In this document: positions 29,848 through 40,600 of the stretch, piece after piece
How positions within the stretch are numbered: the first letter of the stretch is position 1
Layout: every line of letters begins with the position of its first letter
NCBI RefSeq assembly: GCF_001640025.1
Contig: NC_031671.1
Span: 2,709,602 to 2,773,601, forward strand
Source: Sugiyamaella lignohabitans
Taxonomy: Eukaryota; Ascomycota; Dipodascomycetes; Dipodascales; Trichomonascaceae
Direction: 5' to 3'
Length of the DNA stretch: 64,000 bases
Position numbers and translations under genes: made by a program
Notes under the pieces: generated by a model
Databases searched by the model: none
What the model saw: only the letters and a program-made list of their open reading frames with translations
Told to the model about the DNA's origin: nothing

Positions 29848-32800
29848 ATGGCACCCCCCAAATACAAACCATTCAATCCCGATGCTGGGAAGTCGTTCAC
29901 TCCTGGTGGCTATAACCAGGGCTTGAATAACGACTTTCAGGCCGGAGGCTATCAGGGTGGTTACCAGGGTGGTTACCAAGGGGGCTACCAGGGTGGCTAC
30001 CAAAACTATCAGAGTGGTTATCAAGGTGGCTATCAGGGTGGCTACCAAGGAGGTTATCAAGGAGGTTATCAATCTGGTGTCAAGAGCTCCTATGGATCAG
30101 GTCAGAATACTCCTAATGGAGCTTCTACTCCTTTGTCAGTCAACTCATCGACCACCTCTTTATCTTCGTTGGCCTCAGCTTTGAAGGAAATTGAAAAGTC
30201 GCCTATTTCTGAGTTCTTTGAGTCGATTCGTGATGCCAAGTCTCTAGCTGATGTCAAAACGGCGGCAAGCTCGATTTCTGAGGTCCTGGCTAAAGACGGA
30301 GCTGACAAAATCGAAGAATACAGCGTCCATGAGCATGTGACTAGTTTATCAAAGACCAAGGGTTCAGCTCTTCACCGTGAGGCCGCTCTGATTGTCTTGT
30401 CAACCATTGCTCGTAAATTTGGCTCTGAGTCACCAGCCCAAGCTTATTTGCTTCAGGATTTTACATTACCTTTGGACTTACTAGCTGATAAGGAGAATTC
30501 TGTTAAGAGAGCTGCCCAAACAACATCTGACAGTTTAGTGACTGTTTATGGAAATGAAGCCTTGGTTTCAGCAGTTTTGTCGAAGCTTTTAAAATACTTG
30601 GATTCTTCTGCCAAATGGCAAAGTAAGATCGGGGCATTGAAGATCGTTGAGAAGATTCTTCAAACTGTTCCACAAGATTATCTTGAATCCAGATTCGTTG
30701 ATGCTTTACCAGTCTTGACTAATGTTATGCATGATATGAAGCCTGAACTATCAAAAGCAGGTACCAAGACCTTGACTGATTTTGCTAACAAAGTGGATAA
30801 CCAAGATATTGTCCCTCGTATTCCCGTCATTATCAAGACCTTGGCAGATCCAAAAAATGTTCAAGATTGCATCAAGACTCTATCTCATGTCACTTTCGTC
30901 ACTGAAGTACAGGAGCCTACTCTTGCCATTTTGGTTCCTATTTTAAATCGTGCATTGAACTTAAGCTCTACCTCGCAAGATGCTCTCCGTCAGACTGTTA
31001 TTGTTGTTGAAAACTTGACAAGATTGGTGCACAATCCTGCTGAAGTCAAGCATTTCATTCCTCAATTACTTCCTGGTGTTAAAAAAGTTGTCGATACCGC
31101 CGCTCAGCCAGAAGTTAGAGAACTTGCCTCAAAGGCTCTCAAAGTACTTGAAGATGCTGAGAAAGAAACTCCTAATAAAACCAAAATAAGCATCGACGAG
31201 GCGTCTCAAAAAGTTTCTTCTACCGATAGTACTTTAAGTACCTACGGTTCACAGTTGGTTGCTATTGCCGTCAACACCCGTGAGTTCCAAAACCTGTTGA
31301 ATATTTACACTACCATTCTCGGTGTTCCTGAAGACCAAGCTGCTGAGAATGTCCACTATTTCAAATCGCTTTTTAAGGACACTGTTGTTCAAGATGATGG
31401 TGAAGAAGGTATTGAGATTGTCAACGCTAATTTCTCATTGGCTTACGGTGGTAGAATGCTTCTGAATAAGACTGTCCTTCGATTATTCAAGGGTCATCGT
31501 TACGGTCTTTGTGGTCGTAATGGTGCTGGTAAGTCAACTTTGATGAGATCTATTGCTGATGGCAAGTTGGAGGGTTTCCCCGACAAGTCTGAACTTCGTA
31601 GTTGTTTTGTTGAGCACAAGTTACAAGGAGCTGAAACTGATATGGACTTGGTTAGCTTTATTGCTTCCGATCCAGAGCTTTCTCATGTCGAAAAGTCTGA
31701 TATTGCAGGTGCTCTTGCTGATGTCGGTTTCGATGAAGAACGTCGCGCCCAAAATGTTGGTGCTTTGAGTGGTGGTTGGAAGATGAAGCTCGAATTGGCT
31801 AGAGCCATGCTCATGAAGGCCGACATTCTTCTCTTAGACGAACCTACCAATCACTTGGATGTTGCTAATGTGAAGTGGCTCGAAGATTACTTAAACAAGC
31901 ATACCGAAATTACCAGTTTAATTGTTTCCCACGACTCTGGTTTCTTGGATGCTGTTTGTACTGACATTATTCACTATGAAACTAAGAAATTGGTTTACTA
32001 CAAGGGTAATCTTTCCGAGTTTGTAAAGGTCAAGCCTGAGGGAAAGTCTTATTATACTCTTACAGACTCTAACGTTAAAATGGCATTCCCTCCTCCAGGT
32101 ATTCTTACTGGTGTAAGATCTAATACCCGTGCTATTGCTAGGATGTCACATGTAACTTTCACCTATCCTGGTGCTAGTAAGGTTTCATTGGCTGATGTTT
32201 CTTGTACTCTGTCACTTTCGTCGCGTGTGGCCATTCTTGGACCCAATGGTGCAGGTAAATCTACTCTTATCAAGCTCTTGACTGGTGAGTTGATTCCCAA
32301 CGAAGGTACTGTTGAGAAGCATCCTAATCTACGTATCGGATATATCGCACAGCACGCTTTGCAGCATGTTGAGCTCCACAAGGAGAAGACTGCCAATCAA
32401 TATCTGCAATGGAGATATGCTAATGGTGATGACCGTGAGGTACATCTCAAACAGACCAGAAAGATGAGCGACGAAGAGAAGGAGATCATGGCTAAGCCTA
32501 TAGACATCAAGGACGGTCGAGGCCCTCGTAGAGTAGAGGCTATTATTGGCCGTTCTAAGCTCAAGAAGTCGTTCCAATATGAAATCAAATGGGTTGGCTG
32601 GTTACCCAAATTCAACTCGTTCATTCCTCGTGAGGACCTTCTTGGATACGGTTTCCATAAACTCATTCAAGAATTTGATGATCACGAGGCTTCAAGAGAG
32701 GGTCTTGGTTATAGAGAATTATCCCCTCCTGTTATTAGAAAACATTTTGAAGATGTCGGACTCGATGGTGATATCGCAGACCACACTCCATTGGGAAGTT

Positions 32801-33291
32801 TATCTGGTGGCCAATTGGTCAAGGTTGTCATCGCTGGTGCTATGTGGAACAATCCCCATTTGCTTGTGTTGGATGAGCCTACCAATTATCTCGATCGTGA
32901 CTCGTTGGGTGGTCTTGCCGTTGCCATTAGGGATTGGTCTGGTGGTGTAATTATGATTTCCCACAACAACGAATTTGTTGGCGCTTTGTGTCCTGAGCAA
33001 TGGATTGTTCAAGATGGTAAAGTTGTCCAAAAGGGCAAGTCTGAGGTTGCCAGTGACCGATTTGAAGACTCTGGGTCGTCTGCGCCATCAACTGCTCCTT
33101 CAACTGCTGCCAACTCTGACGCTGAGGATAGTGCTTCTCCTTTGAATATCAAGATCAAAAAGAAGAAGAAGAAGCTGACGAGAAACGAGATTAAAGAACG
33201 AGATGCTCGTCGTCGTAAGAGATATCTTGAGTGGTTGAGCACTCCAAAGGGTACTCCCCGTCCTCCTGACACTGATGATGAGGATGAATAA
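29848..33291 (+). CDS. NEW1: NEW1, eEF3-like ABCF ATPase with prion-like N-terminal repeats
   Basis: Ribosome-associated ABC-F ATPase that tunes translation termination/recycling. The 1147-residue product has: (1) an N-terminal disordered domain, residues about 31-85, with nine GGYQ units plus NYQ and SGYQ; (2) a HEAT-repeat/four-helix region (about 120-460) like eEF3; (3) ABC1 with Walker A GRNGAGKST, signature LSGGWKMKLELARAM and Walker B ILLLDEPTNHLD; (4) ABC2 with Walker A GPNGAGKST, a chromodomain-like insertion (FQYEIKWVGWLP) unique to eEF3/New1, signature LSGGQLVKVVIAGAM and LVLDEPTNYLD; (5) a basic tail (KIKKKKKKLTR). The prion-like N-terminus separates New1 from eEF3. In S. cerevisiae NEW1 neighbours YPL225W, as here with FPY1 between. 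Confidence 0.93.
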   Translation: MAPPKYKPFNPDAGKSFTPGGYNQGLNNDFQAGGYQGGYQGGYQGGYQGGYQNYQSGYQGGYQGGYQGGYQGGYQSGVKSSYGSGQNTPNGASTPLSVNSSTTSLSSLASALKEIEKSPISEFFESIRDAKSLADVKTAASSISEVLAKDGADKIEEYSVHEHVTSLSKTKGSALHREAALIVLSTIARKFGSESPAQAYLLQDFTLPLDLLADKENSVKRAAQTTSDSLVTVYGNEALVSAVLSKLLKYLDSSAKWQSKIGALKIVEKILQTVPQDYLESRFVDALPVLTNVMHDMKPELSKAGTKTLTDFANKVDNQDIVPRIPVIIKTLADPKNVQDCIKTLSHVTFVTEVQEPTLAILVPILNRALNLSSTSQDALRQTVIVVENLTRLVHNPAEVKHFIPQLLPGVKKVVDTAAQPEVRELASKALKVLEDAEKETPNKTKISIDEASQKVSSTDSTLSTYGSQLVAIAVNTREFQNLLNIYTTILGVPEDQAAENVHYFKSLFKDTVVQDDGEEGIEIVNANFSLAYGGRMLLNKTVLRLFKGHRYGLCGRNGAGKSTLMRSIADGKLEGFPDKSELRSCFVEHKLQGAETDMDLVSFIASDPELSHVEKSDIAGALADVGFDEERRAQNVGALSGGWKMKLELARAMLMKADILLLDEPTNHLDVANVKWLEDYLNKHTEITSLIVSHDSGFLDAVCTDIIHYETKKLVYYKGNLSEFVKVKPEGKSYYTLTDSNVKMAFPPPGILTGVRSNTRAIARMSHVTFTYPGASKVSLADVSCTLSLSSRVAILGPNGAGKSTLIKLLTGELIPNEGTVEKHPNLRIGYIAQHALQHVELHKEKTANQYLQWRYANGDDREVHLKQTRKMSDEEKEIMAKPIDIKDGRGPRRVEAIIGRSKLKKSFQYEIKWVGWLPKFNSFIPREDLLGYGFHKLIQEFDDHEASREGLGYRELSPPVIRKHFEDVGLDGDIADHTPLGSLSGGQLVKVVIAGAMWNNPHLLVLDEPTNYLDRDSLGGLAVAIRDWSGGVIMISHNNEFVGALCPEQWIVQDGKVVQKGKSEVASDRFEDSGSSAPSTAPSTAANSDAEDSASPLNIKIKKKKKKLTRNEIKERDARRRKRYLEWLSTPKGTPRPPDTDDEDE
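29941..30078 (+). repeat. 12-bp tandem repeat encoding GGYQ units
   Basis: In-frame 12-nt units (GGTGGTTACCAG and synonymous variants) in the NEW1 5' coding region. Third positions vary (TAC/TAT, CAG/CAA, GGT/GGC/GGA), so the amino-acid repeat is retained while the DNA drifts. Confidence 0.9.
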
Positions 33292-33420
33292 AATATATCA
33301 ACGTACTAGATGTTTAGAGGCGAATTATAGAATTGGGTTGTTTTATCGCATTAAATTATTAATATATTATTGACATTAAATTTCTTACGATTTATACAGA
33401 CTAGAAATGTACATCTATAC

Positions 33421-34239
33421 TCAGACATCCAAGCTTAAAGCTTCCTCTTCAGCTGAAATTTCGGTGCCAGAAGTGTTCTTAGAAACATCCTTCACAATTT
33501 CTCTCAGCTTGTGATCGCGGCTTTTTGGTCCAATGATACTAACTGTGACAAGCTTTTGTTTAAAATGAGGATAACTTCCAATTTTGATGTTACTATCTAC
33601 AGAGTTCTGCAGGTTACGGAGATAAGGGGCAATTTGTGATTCAATCAATTTAGTGCTAACAAAATAACGCACTTGGGCTTGATCTTGGGATACACGCCCT
33701 TTGATTTCAACCAGCAGCGCATCTAACAAATCTTGAAATATTGATGGGACGCCCGGTAGAATGAATATTTTAGAGTCAATTGATACCACTGGCACCCATG
33801 AAGTCTCTATCAGATATAAATATTCCACATTGGAGCCAGCTGGTAAAGTGGCCATGCGCAATTGAGCATCCTTAACTTCTTGAGGCGCAGTTTCTAGCTG
33901 GCTTTTCGAGCTAGACAAATTTTTCATTCTTTGTGCAGTTGTTGCATGAAGCACCACAGGGAGGTCAAATGCTTTGCCAATGGCATCATAAGTGATATCA
34001 TCATGAGTGGATCCGATTCCACCGGAAGTTACGATGAAGTCGTACTTTGGCGCCAATCTTTTCACAGCTTGGACAATGTCCTCCTCCTCATCTGGTACCA
34101 CCGTAATATGTTTCAGATCAATACCAACCTCAAAGCATTTTTTGGCAAAATAGTTTGAGTTGGTGTCCTGTATTTTACCGTTCAATATCTCATCGCCGAT
34201 AATCAAGCAGGCAGCGGTTGAAATACTTCGTCTCGACAT
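33421..34239 (-). CDS. FPY1: FPY1-like FAD/ADP-ribose pyrophosphatase (COG1058, MoCF-fold)
   Basis: Hydrolyses nucleotide cofactors such as FAD; homolog of S. cerevisiae Fpy1 (YMR178W, 274 aa). From the ATG at 34239 it has 272 residues: MSRRSISTAACLIIGDEILN, KIQDTNSNYFAKKC, and the molybdopterin-binding-fold signature TSGGIGSTHDDITYDAI, followed by IFILPGVPSIFQDLL and YFVSTKLIESQIAPYL. The frame stays open upstream; an in-frame ATG at 34371 would add 44 residues rich in Lys, Arg, Ser and Leu with one acidic residue, like a mitochondrial presequence. The shorter start is chosen on family length. Convergent with NEW1 (129 bp between stops) and divergent from CHP1. S. cerevisiae FPY1 is next to MMT1, so the neighbourhood is conserved. 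Confidence 0.85.
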   Translation of the reverse strand: MSRRSISTAACLIIGDEILNGKIQDTNSNYFAKKCFEVGIDLKHITVVPDEEEDIVQAVKRLAPKYDFIVTSGGIGSTHDDITYDAIGKAFDLPVVLHATTAQRMKNLSSSKSQLETAPQEVKDAQLRMATLPAGSNVEYLYLIETSWVPVVSIDSKIFILPGVPSIFQDLLDALLVEIKGRVSQDQAQVRYFVSTKLIESQIAPYLRNLQNSVDSNIKIGSYPHFKQKLVTVSIIGPKSRDHKLREIVKDVSKNTSGTEISAEEEALSLDV

Positions 34240-34878
34240 AACAAAAGACTGTGTAGCTGTGGATGCTCGAATATAGTTACTAAGAAAGGGCAATGCCTTG
34301 ACTGTTTTTAACGATAGATACCGGTCTAGACAAAAAGTGCTGCTATGTTTAAACAGCCCTCTTTTGATCATTAGCAGAATCGTGTCAGGCTGATGTAGAA
34401 GCTGCGTCAAGTGTGGGGCAACACCGTTCTGTGAGGCTGCAAATTGAAAAATACTGATGCCCAAGTATATATCTAAAAACCGAGCTACAGACAAGTTGTA
34501 TGTCGGAAATAGAAAGACAGCAACCCTCAATGAGATATGCAGGGACTATAACTTGAGACGCAGATTATACATGCATCTGATGTTGCGATTCTCCTCTCTA
34601 AAGAATACAGAGCAAACAGCATTAGTAGCTTTAGAAGCTCTCTAATTTTAAATAAGATGAAATACTCATACCTCCTTCTGATTAAACTGAAAAGTCATAC
34701 AACAAAAAAAAGCAAGCTTTTTTAATATTTAGATGAAAATTGTTCTCGAAAGCTGTAGATTGGTGTAGAAGATAAGAATGATAAGATCAAATGATCGACA
34801 ACGCAGCCGTTCGCAAATTTATATATTGAGATCACCCCGAAACCTCTGTTGAGTTCAAACAACTGAGTTCATATCAAA

Positions 34879-35434
34879 ATGTCAAAAAAGTTTAACGCCG
34901 AGGAAGCCGAGAATCTCGAGGATGTAAGTTAATGGCTTATGAATGTGAATTTTGTTCTCGCTTTACTAACAAATACAGATCGAAAAGCAATTCGCTGTCA
35001 AGGCAGTTTTGCAAGCTCGTAAGTGATTGACAATGATGTCATCTTTTGAGAGCCTACTAACAATTGAAGAAACCTATTGGAATCTTTTGGAAAAAGTCCC
35101 TGCCAGCTCTCTGAGACTGACAAAGATCGATGATGAGATCTACGAGCATCTTCTCAAAGATTTCCCCGAGTTTGAGAACACTGAATACGGATTGATCATT
35201 AACGAAGATGAAATGAAGTCTGTCACTGGAAAGGCTAGATGGAGAAAGTTTATGAACACTTATGAGAATACTGTAGATGACTTCAACTTTGGAACTTTAT
35301 TAAGAACTAATTCCAAGGGTGAATACAGTGAGGAGAACACTATCTTCGTTCCTAGAATGCAATTCTACGCTGTTGAAATTTTCAGAAACAAGCGTGGTCT
35401 CAACGACTGGGTCAAAGAGAACGCCAGCAAATAG
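34879..35434 (+). CDS. CHP1: YPL225W/PBDC1 family, eEF1A chaperone Chp1, three exons
   Basis: Small ribosome-associated chaperone for eEF1A folding (yeast Ypl225w/Chp1, human PBDC1). Exons are 34879-34923, 34979-35018 and 35070-35434; introns of 55 and 51 nt both have GTAAGT donors and perfect TACTAAC branch points. The joined protein has 149 residues (S. cerevisiae 146): exon 1 MSKKFNAEEAENLED, exon 2 IEKQFAVKAVLQA, exon 3 QTYWNLLEKVPASSLRLTKI, then DDEIYEHLLKDFPEFE, RWRKFMNTYEN and EVFRNKRGLND-like segments. All joints keep frame. It lies between FPY1 and MMT; the same MMT neighbour occurs in S. cerevisiae (MMT2 next to YPL225W). A 15-codon first exon is easily missed. Confidence 0.92.
34924..34978 (+). 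other. CHP1 intron 1 (55 nt)
   Basis: GTAAGT ... TACTAAC-AAATACAG; phase 0. Confidence 0.92.
35019..35069 (+). other. CHP1 intron 2 (51 nt)
   Basis: GTAAGT ... TACTAAC-AATTGAAG; phase 1 (C|AA makes Gln). Confidence 0.9.
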
Positions 35435-35702
35435 ACCACGGAAAATATCAAAATAAATTATATTCATGTTTGAGCTGTCGGAATTCCATGCAATTTGTTG
35501 AAATATGATGTCTAATTTTTGAGATGGGAGCAGAGCCCCAGTCCCAGTTCATAAGAAACCTTGTGAAATTCTTGAGTAAAAGACAAACCACATGGAAAGC
35601 AACAATATAGTGTATGATGTAAAGGTAAAAAGTGGTCTAGCATTGACAATCATAAATTAGAAACATTCCACTAGGAATTATATGCTTGTCATCTATGTAA
35701 AT

Positions 35703-37124
35703 CTATTTGCCAGTTTTATCTTCTTTAGTTCCATCGTAACAAATGTACACTCTTTTGAGACCCCTATCGTGTGATATTAGATCTTCGCGAAGCAGCTTAG
35801 CAGTCTCGCTAAACGTATCTAAAGATCTATTAGAGGAATCGGATCGCAGTGCAAGTTCAACATACGACAGAAAGTTTGGTCCCGAAGGCATAAGCTCAGC
35901 TTTCTTCAGAATGAAATCAGTTCCGATAAGGTCAAGAGTATCTTTGATTCTCTCTTCGTGAGACTTGAGCTTATGGATATCTGTCTCCATGAGCTGTCTG
36001 TTATTGTCAATCAGCTCGTAGATTGCGCTTTTAGCAGAATTATAACCTGCTCTGACGATTATAGAGGAGACCAAAAGCCCACCCAAAGGATCCATCCAGC
36101 CAATATTGAAGAAATGCCCACTACCAATAGTAGCTACAGCTACGATCGACACCAAACTGTCTACTCGATGGTGCCATGCATTGGCGACCAAAACTGGGGA
36201 ACCCGTTTTATCGGCTACCTTGAGCGTAGCCTTGAATAGCCATTCTTTGATAATAATAGAGCCCAATGCAATCCATGCAGCATTTAAAGAGGCAACTTCT
36301 GCCACTCCTTCGGCGTCGTGAGCGTGCGAATGCGAGTGACCATGTCCGCCAATACTCCTCAATGCTTCCAACCACTGAGAATCCCCGACCATATGTGTTA
36401 TCATTGTGAATAATCCATCCCAGCCCATGCTCAATCCTGCCAGTACAAGAATTCCTGATACTCCTAACGATCCCAACGTTTCGACTTTTCCATATCCATT
36501 CGGAAAATACTGTGATGCAGGCTTGGATCCAATAGAAACCGTTGCCAATGTTAAAAAGTCAGATACCAAATCTGAAATTGCATGTACACTATCAGCTAAT
36601 AGTGCTTGCGAATGAAATACGACGCCTCCAACTCCTTTACCGATAGCCATGCCAACATTGACTAGTAAACCTACCCAAGTAATGCGAATAGCTGGGTTTG
36701 AAAGACCCCCTTTTTCCTGAAGAAATACATTATCTTCAGTCGAATGACTATGCGAATGCCCAAATATAGAATGGCTATGACCGTCGTGTTCACTATGCTT
36801 ATGACTATGAATGTGGGAATGTTGTTCCTTATGGTCGTGTGACCTTAGAGTAGCACGCCCATGCTCATCCGCACTATGACCAGTATTGTCTCTAAGTCTT
36901 TCATCGGCGTTGGGTTTGGTCTTCATCGAGTTCTTGTTTGACAAATCCTTGAAGGTTAACGGGGAGGTCGCAAAACAACGCCTTCGAGTGAATATTGATT
37001 GCTGGGTCCTTAATCGGAGCGAGTATCGAGCACCCAACCTCTGAAAACATTTTTCAAAATTTTGTACATTAGAGACTGGTATAGACATACTTGAGCGATA
37101 TACAAAAAACATATTGCCTATCAT
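35703..37124 (-). CDS. MMT1/MMT2-like mitochondrial metal transporter (cation diffusion facilitator)
   Basis: Exports iron or another divalent metal across the mitochondrial membrane. The 473-residue protein starts with a mitochondrial-type leader (RLGARYSLRLRTQQSIFTRRR), then a very His-rich loop (HSHIHSHKHSEHDGHSHS...) and a CDF domain with six membrane segments. Metal-site residues appear in ADSVHAISDLVSD (H-x3-D) and NAWHHRVDSLVS (H-x3-D); a second His-rich loop (GGHGHSHSHAHD) lies between helices 4 and 5. The cytosolic-type CDF C-terminal domain follows. S. cerevisiae has two copies from the whole-genome duplication, MMT1 (beside FPY1 and ECM5) and MMT2 (beside YPL225W). This single gene has both sets of neighbours, so it represents the unduplicated form. 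ATG at 37124. Confidence 0.9.
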   Translation of the reverse strand: MIGNMFFVYRSSMSIPVSNVQNFEKCFQRLGARYSLRLRTQQSIFTRRRCFATSPLTFKDLSNKNSMKTKPNADERLRDNTGHSADEHGRATLRSHDHKEQHSHIHSHKHSEHDGHSHSIFGHSHSHSTEDNVFLQEKGGLSNPAIRITWVGLLVNVGMAIGKGVGGVVFHSQALLADSVHAISDLVSDFLTLATVSIGSKPASQYFPNGYGKVETLGSLGVSGILVLAGLSMGWDGLFTMITHMVGDSQWLEALRSIGGHGHSHSHAHDAEGVAEVASLNAAWIALGSIIIKEWLFKATLKVADKTGSPVLVANAWHHRVDSLVSIVAVATIGSGHFFNIGWMDPLGGLLVSSIIVRAGYNSAKSAIYELIDNNRQLMETDIHKLKSHEERIKDTLDLIGTDFILKKAELMPSGPNFLSYVELALRSDSSNRSLDTFSETAKLLREDLISHDRGLKRVYICYDGTKEDKTGK

Positions 37125-37604
37125 CTATTTCTGAATCGACCAGGTTGGATCTGTTGTGTTAGCTCCAGAATGCGTAGCCGAGTCTCGGTCTAACGCGTCC
37201 GAGAAGTTCCGGTAACTGATTATCGTCGGAATGATTTATACAAAATTTGTTCGAATTTCACAATACGATCATAAACAATTCTCTGCTAAGAGTAGACATT
37301 AACGAACGTGAAATACTTTTGAGTTTAATCAATAATACTGCTTTACCGCATTCTCTAAATGTTGCCTGAGCTTCGCAGATGGGAGTGGTTAAGGGTTCAA
37401 TCTACATCTTATCGATCAGATAAGATAACGCGAGTACATCAATGTATGTAAAACTAATGAATCATTCTATAACCCAGTATATAATCTCTATTCATCAATT
37501 AAATTTATTCTATTTTGATATCATAATTGTTTTATACAGGAAATGCTTAAATCTCAATAGTAGAGAATGACACCCGAAATTAAATAGTAATTTTGACTTG
37601 ACGG

Positions 37605-40600
37605 CTACACAGCCTGAGGTGCCTCGGTATCAGCTTGTGAGCTAACCGTGTCAGGCAACACAGAATATTTAACCTCTGTCGCCAAAGGCGTTGTTACAGG
37701 CGCTGTTACAGGTATCCCAATGTTATTGGAAGAAATTGGACTACTGTCTTTCTCGCCATTTCTGACAGCTGGTTGTGGACCTTCATAATCAGGTAGTTGG
37801 GTTTCAATCTGATTCTCAGCTTCGTTAGTTGTTCCAAGCTCTAACGGTAATACAAAAGATGCATCTTCTGTAACTTTACTTTCTTTCGTCTCTTCAGAAA
37901 CGGGGTCTTGAAAGGAGCCTTTGTTTGTTGGTTGCACACTGTTACCACCAACCATTGGAGGTGCCTCCTCAGGATATAACGGAGCTAACCTATGAAGCTC
38001 GCTCTCGAGGATATCAGTTTCTTCAACCAGAACTACTTCACTTCCCTTCAATTTGGTAAGATAAAAGCGAATTTCCTTAACATCTGATTCCTGAAAGGGG
38101 GCTCGTTGTAACAATGGCTTCAAAAATTCTTGAAACTTTGCGGATACCTCGACAGTTTTTCTGAGCACTTCTACTTCATCGGCTCTTATTCGCAGGCCAA
38201 GAGCAAGGTCAAGTAGAGATCTAAGAGCCTCTAAATTGGGCCTAGCAGCATCTCTAGGAACCAAGGTTTTCCAATCGCAAACAGGACATACAAACCTTTC
38301 ATTATCCTTGAATTTGCTACGGCCAACCTTTAGGCATTTTCCATGGAACCATTCGTGGCAGACATCACATTCAACCATCATACCAGACTCACGCAAACGA
38401 CAGATACAAAAGACCTTGTTGATATCATCGTCGTTCTCGACAGCAGCTGGATCGAATTTATCACTTAGGGAAAAGGCATGTCGTGTTTTCTGCTCTATTG
38501 TTGCCAAATGACTGGCAAATATGTACATTGGAGCGTTCCCTTTCCCAATGATACGTTTCCCTTGTCGCATCCAATCTTCAATGAGTCTAAAATCTTTCTC
38601 AATCAAAGAAAATTTGGGTCTTGTATTAAGGCCCTGTGCTTCATCAATTACTTTCTTGACGACCTTGTATGTGGGCCTTTTATCGAAGGAATCGTTTTGC
38701 ATTTCGGCGTGAAGGTTATCTACCTGTTTAATGACGGAGAGATGCCTCTGGTGGACCTGTTTAGCCATTTTGACAGTCTGCTCTTTGGCAGGGCAGGTCA
38801 ATGATTCTGCTATCAGTTGCTCCAAATATTCAATCTCAACAAAATCTGACAAAACCGCTTGTCTGATTCTGGTATCCAGATCGAGGCCCTGCTTCTGTTG
38901 GAGGCGCAACTGAAGAAGATTGTCGTCTGCTTCGTCAATCCCTGCATCCATGCCCTCGTTGATCAGCGATTCCAAGTCATCCAAAGAGATGTATTTAGAG
39001 TTTATCTCCTTGGCAGCCTTTTCGATCCATTGCATTCTGGCAACAATCTTTGATAACAGCTCAGTTTCTGAGAGTGATACGTTAAGGTTGCGGCCGACGT
39101 CCAATGCATCTTCAAATTCCTGCAACGGCTTATTTGGCTGCGTCAGCAGTTTTTCAACGAGCTTTTGATAGTTGACTATTTCGATCCCTCTATCATAAAG
39201 TTGTCCAATCTCAGATGTCCAAAATGGTAGTAGACGTGCTTCATCCAAAAGCCGCTGGAAGTATTCGCGATTCTTCGGTTCTTCAATCTCCGGAGAAGTG
39301 CTATTCTTATGACCCTTACCAGTTCTATCATTAGGACGACGAATTTGAGACTTCCTGGTTAACAATGCCTGTACTTCTTCTTGCCAGTTTGTAGCAACTT
39401 CGGTAAATTCTTTGAGAGCAATTAAGCTGGGCATTGGAACTGGGATTTTCTCTCCTTCTGTGACAAGGGTTTTGAGGCCCTTCAGAGAAGGGCGAGGGGT
39501 ATTCGTCATGAATTGACTAAGTTTAGAATACCATTGAGCAGGCAGCGAAGCTTTGTCAGTGAGCTGTCTGCAAAGCTTGCTTAGTTCATTATTATCATAA
39601 CGTAAAATAAGGCGATAATCTTCTATTTCATCCTCATCAATGTCCAACTCAATAAACTTTTTCAGCGAAACCACATCTTCAGTCAAAGTGTGAACAACTC
39701 GGGACAAATAACATATATCCCTAGTATAACTACAATAATGACTTTCAATTTGACCGCTCTCGTTATTTCTTTCCAGTTTGTCATCATGCTCTTGTACTTT
39801 CAAAGAAGGATACTTCTGTAATATTTTGTTCCTTAGTTTCATCTCCTCAGTATACATCCTTCCCATTAACGGTGATAATCTAAGAATAAAAGTTAGGTTG
39901 TTGTACTCCTCAGCTCTCTTAAATGATACTTACACTTGAGCAACAGAAATATTTGCCGTATTCGAAGAAATACTCAATAACAACCTTTGAATAGAAAATG
40001 GAGGGTCCTTTCGATATCGAGTATAAAGTTCGGCACATTGAATTCCATAATCAAGCCAATCAAATGTAGGAAAGAAACGAACTGATTCAGTGAGATTGAA
40101 TCCATGATTAAAACTAGCAGTATAAGCTTTGGGAAAGGTAAAAATATACTCACCAGCCTGTTGGTCAACAGAATAGCATTCAATCCCATGTTTAATTAAC
40201 TCTTCGGGTGATAGCATGCAGTTTGACTCCAATAATAAAGATGGATTGGCATCAATGGCCTCAGCTCCTATTGTCTTTGTTAGAAGAGACTGGAACTTAT
40301 CAAAATCTTTTTCAGGGATCGAGTACCAAGTTTTTGCTTCGCCAAAGTGATGATAATTTGCCATATATGAGAAAAAGTCTTCGAAATGCCATGTGTCTGC
40401 TGAGAACATCATTCCCACATGAACCCAAGGTTGAACAAGAAATGGAACAGATTCTGCTATGTATCGACAATATGAGTTGGCATTGAATGGCAGAGCGTTT
40501 AAATTCCAAGGATCTCTCGAATAGTCTACATTGGAAATATTGCGCTCAATTTGAGGTGATGGGGACCCTTGTACTGACGAATGTATATCACAGCCCTCTT

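Noticed and set aside
37165..37265. tRNA-like A box (TAGCCGAGTCTCGGTCTAA) and TTCGAAT downstream
   Set aside because: No acceptor stem, T-stem or anticodon arm can be paired; the TTCGAAT lies in an AT palindrome.
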